Source of the DNA: Aphodosoma sp045126975
GTDB lineage: Bacteria > Bacteroidota > Bacteroidia > Bacteroidales > Paludibacteraceae
DNA: 64,000 bases
NCBI GenBank assembly: GCA_045126975.1
Contig: JBGVPL010000013.1
Coordinates: 1 to 64,000, forward strand
Reading direction: 5' to 3'
Shown here: piece by piece, positions 8,801 to 15,902 of the stretch
Layout: each line of letters starts with the position of its first letter
Position numbering within the stretch: position 1 is the stretch's first letter
Notes under the pieces: generated by a model
What the model saw: only the letters and a program-made list of their open reading frames with translations
What the model was told of the DNA's origin: nothing
The model's database searches: none
Position numbers and translations under genes: made by a program

Positions 8801-9020
8801 CCAATCTGAAGGCTCTGAAATGTGGCAACCTCTTGGTATTGTCGTTATTGGTGGTCTTTTGGTGTCTACAATCGTAACATTGATTATCGTACCAATTCTT
8901 TATGCCGTAACAAGCCGTCATGGCGACCGCAATAAAGAAGCAGAAAACCGCAAAAACTTCATCTTCATGCAAATTGACGAAAACGATGTGCCAGAAGATG
9001 GCGTAGAAACAGCAGAATAA
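5817..9020 (+). CDS. RND-family multidrug efflux permease (HAE1/AcrB type)
   Basis: A 1067-residue inner-membrane pump of usual AcrB size, with two halves each containing a periplasmic porter domain and six transmembrane helices. Visible: TM1 near residues 12-28, the TM4 proton-relay motif VVDDAIVVLENI (two adjacent Asp, near residues 396-400), the second-half TM10 segment GIVVKNGIVLVDYINLMRERG, and the RLRPVLMTAFTTILGMVPMAL motif. It expels drugs or other amphiphiles via the adaptor and TolC encoded upstream. The C-terminal 30 residues are charged and cytoplasmic. Confidence 0.95.
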   Translation: MSIYKSAINSPITTALVFVAVMILGVFSYMRLPIDQFPEMEPPYISVMTSYAGANSSEIETNVSKLLENSLNSVEGLKEITSTSKDNISLVILEFEWGYDLDEAVNDIRSSIDMVYDNLPDAVSRPLIFKFNTSSMPIMQYAITAEESYPGLEKILDDQVVNVLNRIDGIGNLSLGGAPKRYVYIDLDPQKLDAYGLSVEQVGNAVSGNNLNLASGSVKMGKEQYQLRVQSEYVESQEMNDIVVTTTRDGKQVYVRDLAEVRDTIKDVTLDEKINGRDGVRLVVMKQTGANTVQIAEDVREELARIEKTLPPDIKIQNIYDSSTEIKNAINGLIESVGYALLFVILVVLFFLGEWRAAFIISVTIPISLLVAFIYLLMTDSSLNIISLCSLNVAIGMVVDDAIVVLENITKHIERGSNPREASIYATNEVWVSVIATTLVIVAVFVPLTMIGGQAGILFKELGWIVTIVCCVSTVVAISLTPMLCSKLLKARKVRVDEKGHLIKEEQHKGWYKKYVVSFLDKVDYIYANALRWCLNHKTITILAIIVFVGLSLIPALTGQIGTDFMAQQDNGRMSATIELQRGTRVEESMRMARLIEQKFQEVAPEIILISTSVGSDDEGGISSLFSSSTNNKISMTIRCPKKWERERTIWQIAESLRGVLNEIPEVINYTVSASSGMGGGGNSNTVAVEIYGYDFNTTNRLAEELKNKFKAIPSARDINIDRQEDRAELQIIFDKEKLARHGLSTSAVSMYVRNRVNGFVAGYLKEDGEEYDIVVRLAEKYRDSMTDIEDFTLVDAMGQRVKLSELAKVEEYWCPPEIKRKSRQRIVTVSVTPEGVSLGELAATIQAVIDQTEIPQGVNVNVGGTYEDQQETFADMGMLLALIVLLVYIVMASQFEDFMKPLIIMSAAVMAIPGVIWALYITGVSLDMIGALGVVLLIGIVVKNGIVLVDYINLMRERGYELNEAIALSGQSRLRPVLMTAFTTILGMVPMALSQSEGSEMWQPLGIVVIGGLLVSTIVTLIIVPILYAVTSRHGDRNKEAENRKNFIFMQIDENDVPEDGVETAE

Positions 9021-9097
9021 TCTATAAATAACACGAGGATAGGATGACATAAAAATAAAAACCTATCATCTTGTCTTCCTGTCAAGAAATATAAACG

Positions 9098-9149
9098 AGC
9101 GAAGCGAGTATGTCTTGTTACTCGCTACTCGCTACTAAAAATCTAAAAT
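9098..9149 (+). repeat. Composite leader cassette before the PG0541-like gene
   Basis: AACGAGCGAAGCGAGT (imperfect palindrome), TCGCTAC heptamers, then CTACTAAAAATCTAAAAT immediately before ATG. Nearly the same order of parts occurs at 18713-18768 and, on the other strand, at 34659-34703. Confidence 0.7.
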
Positions 9150-9443
9150 ATGAAATCAGTATTAATCATATTCAACCAAGCCAATACCGAGCGTGTAGAA
9201 TATATGCTCGATGAATTAGGCATTCGTGGATTCACATTCTTCGAACAAGTGCAAGGTCGTGGCTCTAACACTGGTGAACCACGTCGTGGAACTCACACAT
9301 GGCCTGAGATGAACTCTGCAGTAATCACTGTTGTGCCTGACGAGCACGTTGCATCATTGCTCTCTGCAGTTCGCAAACTCGACCTTCGTAACCGCGAAAT
9401 CGGCGTTCGCGCCTTCGTTTGGAATATCGAACAAACTGTGTGA
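9150..9443 (+). CDS. PG0541-like, PII-fold transporter-associated protein
   Basis: A 97-residue protein matching the family represented by Porphyromonas gingivalis PG0541, which follows a PG0538-0540-type TolC/MFP/RND set. It has the size and beta-alpha-beta periodicity of PII-like proteins, with a glycine-rich loop QGRGSNTGEPRRG in the place of a T-loop. It is the last gene of the efflux operon. A regulatory role on the pump, possibly through nucleotide binding, is inference. Confidence 0.75.
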   Translation: MKSVLIIFNQANTERVEYMLDELGIRGFTFFEQVQGRGSNTGEPRRGTHTWPEMNSAVITVVPDEHVASLLSAVRKLDLRNREIGVRAFVWNIEQTV

Positions 9444-9470
9444 TAATCCATATATAAATACCCCTTGTAA

Positions 9471-9658
9471 GGCGATGTGTCATAATACATAAACTGCTTC
9501 GTTGTTTTCAATATTAAGCTTTAGTCATATACTTTAGTACACTCCTTTCAGCTTAAATTTCAACGCCTTGCATTTTAAGCATTCATTAGATTCTTGCTTC
9601 GCTCATCAAAACAAGTAAAACTTCTTTTGCTTTCGCTTATCGCAAGAATTCTGACACA
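9471..9658. other. Structured intergenic element of unknown type
   Basis: The segment is bounded by the inverted pair GATGTGTCA (about 9474) and TGACACATC (about 9651). It contains further inverted fragments (AAGCTTTAG/CAGCTTAAA, AAGGCG/CGCCTT). No ORF of interest is present. It may be a folded 3' untranslated region of the efflux operon or an old repeat. Confidence 0.3.
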
Positions 9659-9662
9659 TCTT

Positions 9663-9705
9663 AAAGAGGCTGAGCCAAAATTATCATTTTGACACAGCCT
9701 CTTTT
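9663..9705 (+). terminator. Terminator hairpin downstream of the efflux operon
   Basis: AAAGAGGCTGAGCCAAAAT pairs, with two mismatches, to ATTTTGACACAGCCTCTTT across TATC, and is followed by TTTGT. It is the first strong terminator after 9443. Confidence 0.65.
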
Positions 9706-9761
9706 TGTATTAAGCCCTTTAGAATTTTCTTTTTGCAAATTATGGTAGTCTAGTAAAAATA

Positions 9762-9880
9762 AACTCCGCAGGAATGGTATATCATAGGCAGGAGTGTAAG
9801 TCCATAATAAAAGGCTCCATTATATAATAAACCCTGAACTAACGCTCTTGAGCCGAATGACGAAAAATAAGGTGACAGAA
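9762..9880. repeat. Degenerate REP-like element
   Basis: Shares the order of blocks with the unit at 30020-30113 (ATGGTATATCATAGGCAGG, GTGTAAG, ATAATAAACCC, GGTGACAGA). The hairpin is damaged and is interrupted by AACGCTCTTGAGCCGAATG. A near copy of that last segment is at about 15834-15858. Confidence 0.55.
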
Positions 9881-9917
9881 TATATATTGTTATGTATTAA
9901 CGACTTGAACTAATATC

Positions 9918-10030
9918 TCTCTATCGCACCTTCGGCGCTTTGGTTTTATATAATTCACTACCGGGGGGTTAACACCCCCGTCTATATTCTATCTCGCCAT
10001 CAACGTTCTTTTTTTACCAGACACCAATAC
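9918..10030. repeat. REP-like element, about 110 bp, abutting a gene remnant
   Basis: Aligns with 491-597: CTCTATCGCACCTTCGGCGC at one end, central hairpin CCGGGGGGTTAACACCCCCG, and GTTC...CAGACACCAATAC at the other. The ATPase remnant opens within 11 bp of its right end, suggesting that the element marks the breakpoint. Confidence 0.65.
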
Positions 10031-10040
10031 TTATTTTTAG

Positions 10041-10283
10041 TATTTTAAATTTAAATATACCTCTATAGGCAATTATTGGAATCGCAAAGGCGAAAACGAA
10101 ATTGACATAATAATGATAAACGAAGTAGAACAAATATTACGTATTGGCGAAATCAAACGCCAAGCAAAAAATATTGACATGGATTTACTTCGTTCGAAAG
10201 CTGATTATTTTTTATCGGTATATCCTGAACTCCAATCATATCAACAAGAACTACTATCCCTCTCTTTACAAGATATTTTATAA
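10041..10283 (+). pseudogene. Remnant of a DUF234-type AAA ATPase (C-terminal end only)
   Basis: An open frame of 80 codons after a TAG at 10038-10040, with no proper start; an internal ATG lies at 10113. Its translation includes the stretch GNYWNRKGENEIDIIMINEV followed by a short EIKRQAKN segment. This is the PD-(D/E)XK-like C-terminal module of archaeal-type ATPases with a DUF234 domain (E.D...E.K catalytic pattern). A full-length member is about 400-480 residues, so only the last sixth or so remains. It stops normally at 10281 and runs into a strong terminator. Non-functional relic beside a REP-like repeat. Confidence 0.7.
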
Positions 10284-10318
10284 ACTTCTTCTCCAATATT
10301 TTAAAAAGCAGATTTTAT

Positions 10319-10360
10319 AACAAAGAGACTATGCCAAAATTCAAGCATAGTCTCTTTGTT
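10319..10360. terminator. Bidirectional terminator
   Basis: Perfect 16-bp stem AACAAAGAGACTATGC / GCATAGTCTCTTTGTT with a 10-nt loop, between the ATPase remnant (plus) and the secreted-protein gene (minus). Confidence 0.85.
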
Positions 10361-10377
10361 GTGTATTAAAGCAAAAT

Positions 10378-11808
10378 TTATAATACAACCTTTTGAATTT
10401 CACCGTTGATTGTAACGAGATAAATACCACGAGGAAGTTGTAGGGTTGTGGCGTTACCTGAGTAAATTAGGCGACCTGCTGCATCAAGCACGTGATAGTT
10501 TTCTGTTGCGCCTTCTATGTAGAGTGTGCCATTTTGTGTATATACATTTGCAGATGAAATTTTTGAAGTTTCAATATCAGTAGGATTTCCTCCTTGTGCT
10601 ATTTGTTTGTCAGTTAAATCGTAAGGTGAGCAGCTCAATTTAGCGCACCAGATGTTACCTTTCAATGCACCACCTGCACCAACAAGAGTTTTACCATCGC
10701 CAGATACAGCCCAAACGATACCAAGGTCGTCTTCGTCAGTAATCATAGCATCGATTTGTTCTGCAGTGATACCTTCATAAGCCAAAAGACATTTTTCTAA
10801 TTCTATATATTCACCATTCTTGAAGATGTATGGTTTACCAAGAGGGTTTACTCCATTCATGCTTTTGAAATATACATGACCTTCGTTGTCAATACATGTT
10901 GCACTAGCGTAACAACCTGTATTTTCGATATTGCCATAGTGTGTAAATTTATCATTATCTACATCGTAAGTGAAAGCAATCGAAGCAGCTTCTGTTGCAT
11001 CAACACCAACGCGAGGCACTGCATAGATGCGACCGCAAACAAATTTACCATTGTGCGACATTGCAGCATCTTCTACAAAAGATACAGCATCATAGATGTC
11101 GAATTCACGGTCGATAACCACTGTTTTGTCTTCTGTCTGAATGAAAGTAGTAGGGAGGTTTGTACTACCTGCTGCAGGGAAAAGGTTGTGGTCGAGAGAG
11201 ATAAGGTAGCGTTTGCCGTCTGTTGACATACCACGGAGTTTTTGCATCTCACCTTTGATAGTATCGCCTGTGATTTCGGCATAACGAGTATAGTCGCGAT
11301 ATTTGAATGTGTTGTCGATTTTGCCATTTATCCAGCGAACAATTTTTCCTTCGTCGTATCCTTTATAGATCGAACCAACCATAATTGTGTCGCCATCTAC
11401 AATAGCCATAGCAGTAACATCACCGCTAGCATTGGCATATCCTTGTGGCATTGGCAATGTATGCCACAAACCATCGCTTTCGAGCCAGTAAGCAGGTTGT
11501 AGGAGGTAAGAACCTCCTACAATAGTACCTTCGTTGTTAATACATAAAGCATTACTTATTTCATTTTCTTTAACTAAAAAAATGTGTTCTCCTGTTTCGA
11601 GATTCCATTTAGAAGCATTTATATAACAATAATAAACATTATCATCAAATGCAGAACCTACTGCCCATGCACCATTTTCAGAGATAGCATTAGGATATTG
11701 ATCTTCAGCTAATAGATTCATAAATACGCCTGTTGGTTGGTTTTGTTCTGCAACTAATGCAAAGCAAATACTCATTAATGTTGAAATTAATAATAAAAAT
11801 TTTTTCAT
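10378..11808 (-). CDS. Secreted protein with T9SS type A C-terminal sorting domain
   Basis: A 476-residue protein from the MKKFLLLIS start (signal peptide ending near residue 20, FALVAEQ). The body contains repeated short motifs such as AISENGAWAVGSAF and AVSGDGKTLVGAGG, suggesting a HAF/beta-propeller-like fold; the function is not recognised. The last 80 residues form a T9SS sorting domain (VYTQNGTLYIEG, VLDAAGRLIYSG, LPRGIYLVTING, ending KVVL), very like the C-terminus of the BspA-like protein at 22845. The frame extends upstream to 11940, but that part overlaps the terminator of a structured RNA candidate, so the start at 11808 is chosen. Confidence 0.85.
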   Translation of the reverse strand: MKKFLLLISTLMSICFALVAEQNQPTGVFMNLLAEDQYPNAISENGAWAVGSAFDDNVYYCYINASKWNLETGEHIFLVKENEISNALCINNEGTIVGGSYLLQPAYWLESDGLWHTLPMPQGYANASGDVTAMAIVDGDTIMVGSIYKGYDEGKIVRWINGKIDNTFKYRDYTRYAEITGDTIKGEMQKLRGMSTDGKRYLISLDHNLFPAAGSTNLPTTFIQTEDKTVVIDREFDIYDAVSFVEDAAMSHNGKFVCGRIYAVPRVGVDATEAASIAFTYDVDNDKFTHYGNIENTGCYASATCIDNEGHVYFKSMNGVNPLGKPYIFKNGEYIELEKCLLAYEGITAEQIDAMITDEDDLGIVWAVSGDGKTLVGAGGALKGNIWCAKLSCSPYDLTDKQIAQGGNPTDIETSKISSANVYTQNGTLYIEGATENYHVLDAAGRLIYSGNATTLQLPRGIYLVTINGEIQKVVL

Positions 11809-11835
11809 AATAGTAAATATTTTATAATTAGACAT

Positions 11836-12138
11836 AAAAAAGCGAGAACTTAACTTTCTCGCTACTAATTGGTGTTTGGCGTAACCTTGACTATACGAAT
11901 AAGTTAAGCTCACGCCGCTATATACACAAAACGTGAGCATTCTTCAACTTATTCCTTCATAGTCTATAATAGTCGCCAAACTTTATTAGTAGAAGAAATG
12001 AGCAAAAATGCTATACTTTATAACCCGAGAACGCTACTCGGAGGAGGTGCTGATTGCAATGCTGGTTAGGCATACTCTCGTTGGTTTTGCGGACGCAGCA
12101 CGCTGCGTCCCTACATTGTGAGATGCACCTCCTATATG
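11836..12138 (-). ncRNA. Structured RNA candidate 2 (about 300 nt), unknown family
   Basis: Transcribed leftward from a TACCTTTG promoter (12145-12152). The 5' domain is closed by AGGAGGTGC/GCACCTCCT (9 bp), with a CCGAG/CTCGG hairpin behind it. It is followed by a long rod of consecutive perfect helices: CTACTAAT/ATTAGTAG, GTTTGGCG/CGCCAAAC, ACTAT/ATAGT, AATAAGTT/AACTTATT, GCTCACG/CGTGAGC. It ends in the hairpin AGCGAGAA/TTCTCGCT (11841-11863) followed by a T run. The rod recalls 6S RNA, but I cannot assign it. It could also be a cis-acting leader of the secreted-protein gene 28 bp downstream. A GGACGCAG..CTGCGTCC palindrome is inserted in the 5' domain (12091-12110). Confidence 0.55.
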
Positions 12139-12144
12139 TTACCG

Positions 12145-12175
12145 CAAAGGTAGAAATTATTTTTCAAACACACAA
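12145..12175 (-). promoter_or_regulatory. Promoter of structured RNA candidate 2
   Basis: Minus-strand TTG (12173-12175), 20-bp spacer, TACCTTTG (12145-12152). The -7 box is the same as that of the RNA candidate at 26251-26559. Confidence 0.6.
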
Positions 12176-12269
12176 GTGTTTCAAGTAAAAAAAAGTCGAA
12201 TTTCGATTCTTTGTTGATTTGATTGTGCTCACATTATTTTTCTAATTTTAGTATACCATTTTTTTTTTG

Positions 12270-12277
12270 TAACTTTG
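12270..12277 (+). promoter_or_regulatory. -7 element for the rbfA operon
   Basis: TAACTTTG, exact TAnnTTTG match, 66 bp before the rbfA start. No clear -33 TTTG at the usual distance. Confidence 0.5.
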
Positions 12278-12343
12278 CAAGTTGAATGTCAATAGTCGAC
12301 AGACAACGGACATTAAATGATTAATATAAAAAACTAATTATAT

Positions 12344-12724
12344 ATGGAATCTACAAGACAAGAGAAAATTGCTCGTATGCTCCAAAAGGAATTTGGAGAG
12401 ATATTTATTCATTATGCTCGCAAGATGCAAGGTACGTTGATTAGTGTGTCAGAGGTACGTATTACGCCTGACCTTAGTATTGCTCGCATATACCTCAGCA
12501 TATTTCCAACAGACAAAGCTGCTGCTGTGCTTGAACAAGTGAACAAAGACACTAAAGCTCTTCGTTTTGAACTTGGTAATCGTCTTCGTCATCAATTGCG
12601 CATAATTCCTGAATTGAACTTCTATAATGATGAGTCAATCGAGAAATTGTCGAAGATTGATGAATTGCTTAATGCTGACCCTTTCCTCCATACTCCGCTT
12701 GATGAAATTGAAGGTGAACTATAA
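12344..12724 (+). CDS. rbfA: Ribosome-binding factor A
   Basis: A 126-residue KH-fold assembly factor for the 30S subunit, needed for 16S rRNA 5'-end maturation. Family features: N-terminal RQEKIARMLQKEFGEIF, the central ISVSEVRITPDLSIARIYLS strand-loop, and the ELGNRLRHQLRIIPELNFYND segment. It overlaps the start of the downstream permease gene by up to 23 bp, so translation is probably coupled, an arrangement seen in other Bacteroidales. Confidence 0.95.
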   Translation: MESTRQEKIARMLQKEFGEIFIHYARKMQGTLISVSEVRITPDLSIARIYLSIFPTDKAAAVLEQVNKDTKALRFELGNRLRHQLRIIPELNFYNDESIEKLSKIDELLNADPFLHTPLDEIEGEL

Positions 12725-13910
12725 ATTATTCATAGCGATTAGGTATCTTTTTTCGAAGAAGCGACATAACACCATAAACCTAATTACATGGGTTAGTATG
12801 GTGGGGGTTGCTGTGGGTACTGCAGCTTTGATTGCGGTGCTTTCGGTGCTTAATGGCTTTGAAAATATGGTTCAAGATTCGTTTTCGGCATTCGACCCTT
12901 CACTGAAAATATTGCCACGAGAAGGTAAATCGTTTTCGTCGAAGGACTCGTTAATAGTAAAAGCCAAAAGATTGAAAGTCCACACAGCATGGTGTGAAGT
13001 AGTTGAACAAGACGGATTGATTGCTTTCAACAATAAACAGTCGCCAGCTATCATCAAGGGGGTTGGATATAACTATAGCAATATCGTTGATAACGAAAAT
13101 CTTATGTGGGATGGTTCGATGGATTTTGATAATTCATACGACAATCTTAATCTTGCCGCAATAGGTATAGGATTGGCTGAACGCATAAATTCGGGAGTTG
13201 ACTTATTACATCCACTTACACTGTATGCTCCTAAAAATCGTAAAGTTAATCTTGCCCGCCCTGATGCAAATTTCACTCAAACAACATTTTACAACAATGG
13301 CATATTCTGCGTACAACAACCTAAATATGATGACAATATGGTTGTGATGCCGATTGACATTGTACGTGAGGCTTATCAGTTGAAAGATGACTACGTTACC
13401 GCTATCGAAATAAAATGCGACGAGGAGAGCGTAAAAACAGCAAAAAAAGAGTTGCAAGATATTCTGTCAGAACAATATACCGTTCTTGACCAATATGAGC
13501 AACAGGCTGATTTCTATCGTATAGTGAAAATAGAGAAATGGACTACGTTCATGATTTTATGCTTCATCGTGCTGATAGCCACATTCAACATAATCGGCTC
13601 GCTATCAATGATTATAATCGAGAAAAAAGATGACATAGCATTATTTAAGTCATTAGGAGCCACACCAAAACAGACTCAGCAATTATTTATATTAGAAGGC
13701 ACGCTTATTTCGGCTCTTGGCATATTGATAGGTACTCTATTCGGCATCGGCATAGTGTTACTACAACAATATTTTGGATTGATAAAAATAGGCACTGGGT
13801 ATGTAGCACAAGTTTACCCTGTTGAATTGCAATTATTTGATGTAATAGCTGTTATTATTACGGTGTTAATAATGGGGTATGTATCAGCTTTATATACAGC
13901 GAAAAGCCAG

Positions 13911-13928
<18 letters not shown>
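12702..13928 (+). CDS. LolC/LolE-type (FtsX/MacB-like) ABC transporter permease
   Basis: A 408-residue inner-membrane protein: N-terminal transmembrane helix (about 20-45, VSMVGVAVGTAALIAVLSVLNG), a large periplasmic domain, and three C-terminal helices in an FtsX domain (MIIIEKKDDIALFKSLGATPKQ is the coupling segment). Probably exports lipoproteins toward the outer membrane; the ATPase is not in this window. The start at ATG 12702 inside rbfA is preferred, with GTG 12714 as alternative. Its last six residues (QLRIEN) and stop codon are encoded by the beginning of a TTGAGAG-type heptamer array, so the original C-terminus has been replaced or extended. Confidence 0.88.
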
Positions 13929-13973
<45 letters not shown>

Positions 13974-14015
13974 ACCCCCTCGGTCTTCGACCACTCCCCC
14001 TAAAACAGGGGGAGA
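13974..14015. repeat. CCCCCTAAAACAGGGGG hairpin repeat, copy 1
   Basis: ACCCCCTCGGTCTTCGACC, then ACTCCCCCTAAAACAGGGGG and AGAATAT. Copies are at 14448-14490 (inside a gene) and 59651-59694. Confidence 0.8.
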
Positions 14016-14080
14016 ATATCAGGTTACCAATCTTTTGACACTCTATCTAAAACCAAAGAGGAATAACAAACACAAAAAAC

Positions 14081-15274
14081 ATGCATAAAAAACTATTATA
14101 TATACTGATTTTGAGCTTTTGTTTGATTGGATGTACCGATGAAACAAAGGTGCAATCGGTGAGCCTAAATCCTACGGAATTGACACTCAACATTGGAGAG
14201 ACTCGCCAAATTGAGATGCAGATAAAGCCTATTTCGGCAATAATATACAACCCAACATCATGGCAATCAAGCAACCCTAATGTCGCTCAAGTAGATGCAA
14301 ATGGCAATGTAACTGCCATATATGCAGGGGAATGTATCATTACAGGCAAGACAAAATATCATGAAGATTATTGTCATGTTACGGTTGTTGCACCAGAATA
14401 TAACATTACATTTACGAATGGTATCATGTTTGACGAAGGAATCATAACCCCCTCCGCTTCGCTCGTCCCCCTAAAACAGGGGGATAATACCCAAGTCCGC
14501 AACTTGATACTCCGCTTGTATGACGACAACTTGACAATAGATTCAACAGGTGCGATGTCGGGCAATGGACTATTCTTAAACATAAACCTTTATGCTCCAG
14601 CCGATAGTGAAAAACTACCAATTGGCACATATAAAACATCAGATACTATCAACGACTTCACAATATTGCCAGGAGCATTGCGCCAAGAGGGGAATTCCTA
14701 CTATGCCACAGGCTCTTATCTCGGACAATATACCAACAATGGGCTATCAGCTTTGTTTCTAACTGAAGGAGAAATTATAGTAGAAAACAATGGCAATTAT
14801 TCAATAATATGTTCATTCACAGGAGCTCAAGCCGAAACTATCGATGCAACATTTAATGGCACAATAGATATATACGACACGAGCCAAGAAAATAAAATAA
14901 CCACAATAGAATATACCGAAGCTGCCTCTGAGCCTATAGAAATAACAGAAGAGCCAACTCTAAATCACATAAAAATTTCGCTTTCAAACAATGACACTAT
15001 AGTAACATTCGTTGCTCGTACACCGAAATCAATCAACTCACTGCCAGAGGGGAAATATTATATAAGCGACAATATAATGGCTTATACGCTCCTACCTAAC
15101 GACTGCTATATAACATCAAAAGAGGATAAAATAGCCATCACATCCGCCACACTACAAGTCAAAGAAAATAGATATCAAGCAAACTTCACAGACATAAACG
15201 GAATAAAATATTTTATCCGTTCAAAAGAAAGTGAAAATATACAAAAACAAAAGGTTAAATCCTTTGTTAATTAG
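14081..15274 (+). CDS. Lipoprotein with bacterial Ig-like (Big_2) domain
   Basis: A 397-residue protein. Lipobox CLIGC gives a lipidated Cys at residue 18. Residues about 27-108 form a Big_2/BACON-like Ig domain (SVSLNPTELTLNIGETRQI, SSNPNVAQVDANGNVTAIYAG). The remainder is beta-rich with GxLP..YxxSD-type repeats (LPIGTYKTSDT, LPEGKYYISDN) of unknown role. It is probably outer-membrane or surface anchored. Residues about 124-135 (PSASLVPLKQGD) are the translation of a GC-hairpin repeat, an insertion between two strands. A second Big_2 lipoprotein of the same length is at 42216. Confidence 0.82.
   Translation: MHKKLLYILILSFCLIGCTDETKVQSVSLNPTELTLNIGETRQIEMQIKPISAIIYNPTSWQSSNPNVAQVDANGNVTAIYAGECIITGKTKYHEDYCHVTVVAPEYNITFTNGIMFDEGIITPSASLVPLKQGDNTQVRNLILRLYDDNLTIDSTGAMSGNGLFLNINLYAPADSEKLPIGTYKTSDTINDFTILPGALRQEGNSYYATGSYLGQYTNNGLSALFLTEGEIIVENNGNYSIICSFTGAQAETIDATFNGTIDIYDTSQENKITTIEYTEAASEPIEITEEPTLNHIKISLSNNDTIVTFVARTPKSINSLPEGKYYISDNIMAYTLLPNDCYITSKEDKIAITSATLQVKENRYQANFTDINGIKYFIRSKESENIQKQKVKSFVN
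14448..14490. repeat. CCCCCTAAAACAGGGGG hairpin repeat, copy 2 (inside a CDS)
   Basis: ACCCCCTCCGCTTCGCTCG then TCCCCCTAAAACAGGGGG and ATAATA, in frame within the lipoprotein gene at 14081-15274. Confidence 0.8.
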
Positions 15275-15294
15275 AAAGATTATTTGTAACTTTG
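15263..15294 (+). promoter_or_regulatory. Promoter of the rseC-rnf operon
   Basis: TTTG (15263-15266), 20-bp spacer, TAACTTTG (15287-15294): an excellent Bacteroidetes housekeeping promoter, 26 bp before the rseC start. It overlaps the end of the lipoprotein gene. Confidence 0.8.
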
Positions 15295-15320
15295 CGGGTT
15301 GAAATTCGCAATCCTCACAA

Positions 15321-15734
15321 ATGACAAATACAATTGAGCATCAAGGCATTATTGTCTCGATAGATAATGATATTGCACACGTTAGAATAGAACAAACTTC
15401 GGCGTGTGCGTCTTGTCATGTCAAAGAAATGTGTGGTGCATCCGAAAAAACAGAAAAAATCATTGACGCTCATATTGTTGATAACACACTGAAAATAGGC
15501 GACCAAGTAACTATAATTGGTCAAAAATCACTTGGTTTTCAAGCTATATTACTTGCGTATGTGTTACCTTTTGTGATTATTATTGTCGCCTTGTTTATTG
15601 TCAACATATTCACTACCAACGAAGTGATAATGGGAACTTGCGCACTTGCGTCATTGATTCCTTATTTTGCAGTATTACGCTTGATGCGCAACAAGATACA
15701 GGCTAAATTTCAGTTTTACGCAATAAAAAAATAA
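15321..15734 (+). CDS. rseC: RseC/MucC-family protein, first gene of the Rnf operon
   Basis: A 137-residue membrane protein. The cytoplasmic N-terminal domain carries Cys29, Cys32 and Cys38 (CASCHVKEMCG), a probable redox or metal site. Two transmembrane helices follow (about 72-92 and 98-116). RseC proteins modulate sigma-E in Proteobacteria and occur with Rnf as the SoxR-reducing system. In Bacteroidetes the constant association with rnfB suggests a role in Rnf maturation or redox sensing (inference). Confidence 0.88.
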   Translation: MTNTIEHQGIIVSIDNDIAHVRIEQTSACASCHVKEMCGASEKTEKIIDAHIVDNTLKIGDQVTIIGQKSLGFQAILLAYVLPFVIIIVALFIVNIFTTNEVIMGTCALASLIPYFAVLRLMRNKIQAKFQFYAIKK

Positions 15735-15902
15735 TAGACACGAGATATTAGACACGAGATATATAATCTTACTACTTGCAAAAGACGCAGCACGCTGCGT
15801 CCCTACTAAAATCTAAAATTTAATGTCGAACGAACGGTCTTGAGCCGTATGCGAAAAATGGCAAGTCTCGCTACTCGCTACTCGCTACTAAATATCTAAA
15901 TA
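15735..15902 (+). repeat. Repeat-filled spacer before rnfB
   Basis: Contains GACACGAGATAT heptamers (15738-15765), the palindrome GACGCAGCACGCTGCGTC (15784-15801), CCTACTAAAATCTAAAATTT, a CTTGAGCCGTATGCG segment shared with about 9847, and TCGCTAC x3 ending CTACTAAATATCTAAATA before ATG. At least four repeat types are stacked in 168 bp. Confidence 0.8.

Noticed and set aside
11809..11940. N-terminal extension of the secreted protein to an ATG at 11940
   Set aside because: Would place a terminator hairpin and RNA rod in the coding region and hide the signal peptide; MKKFLLL at 11808 is the natural start.
11836..12138. Cobalamin, TPP, SAM or c-di-GMP riboswitch
   Set aside because: None of the conserved core sequences of these classes could be found on either strand.
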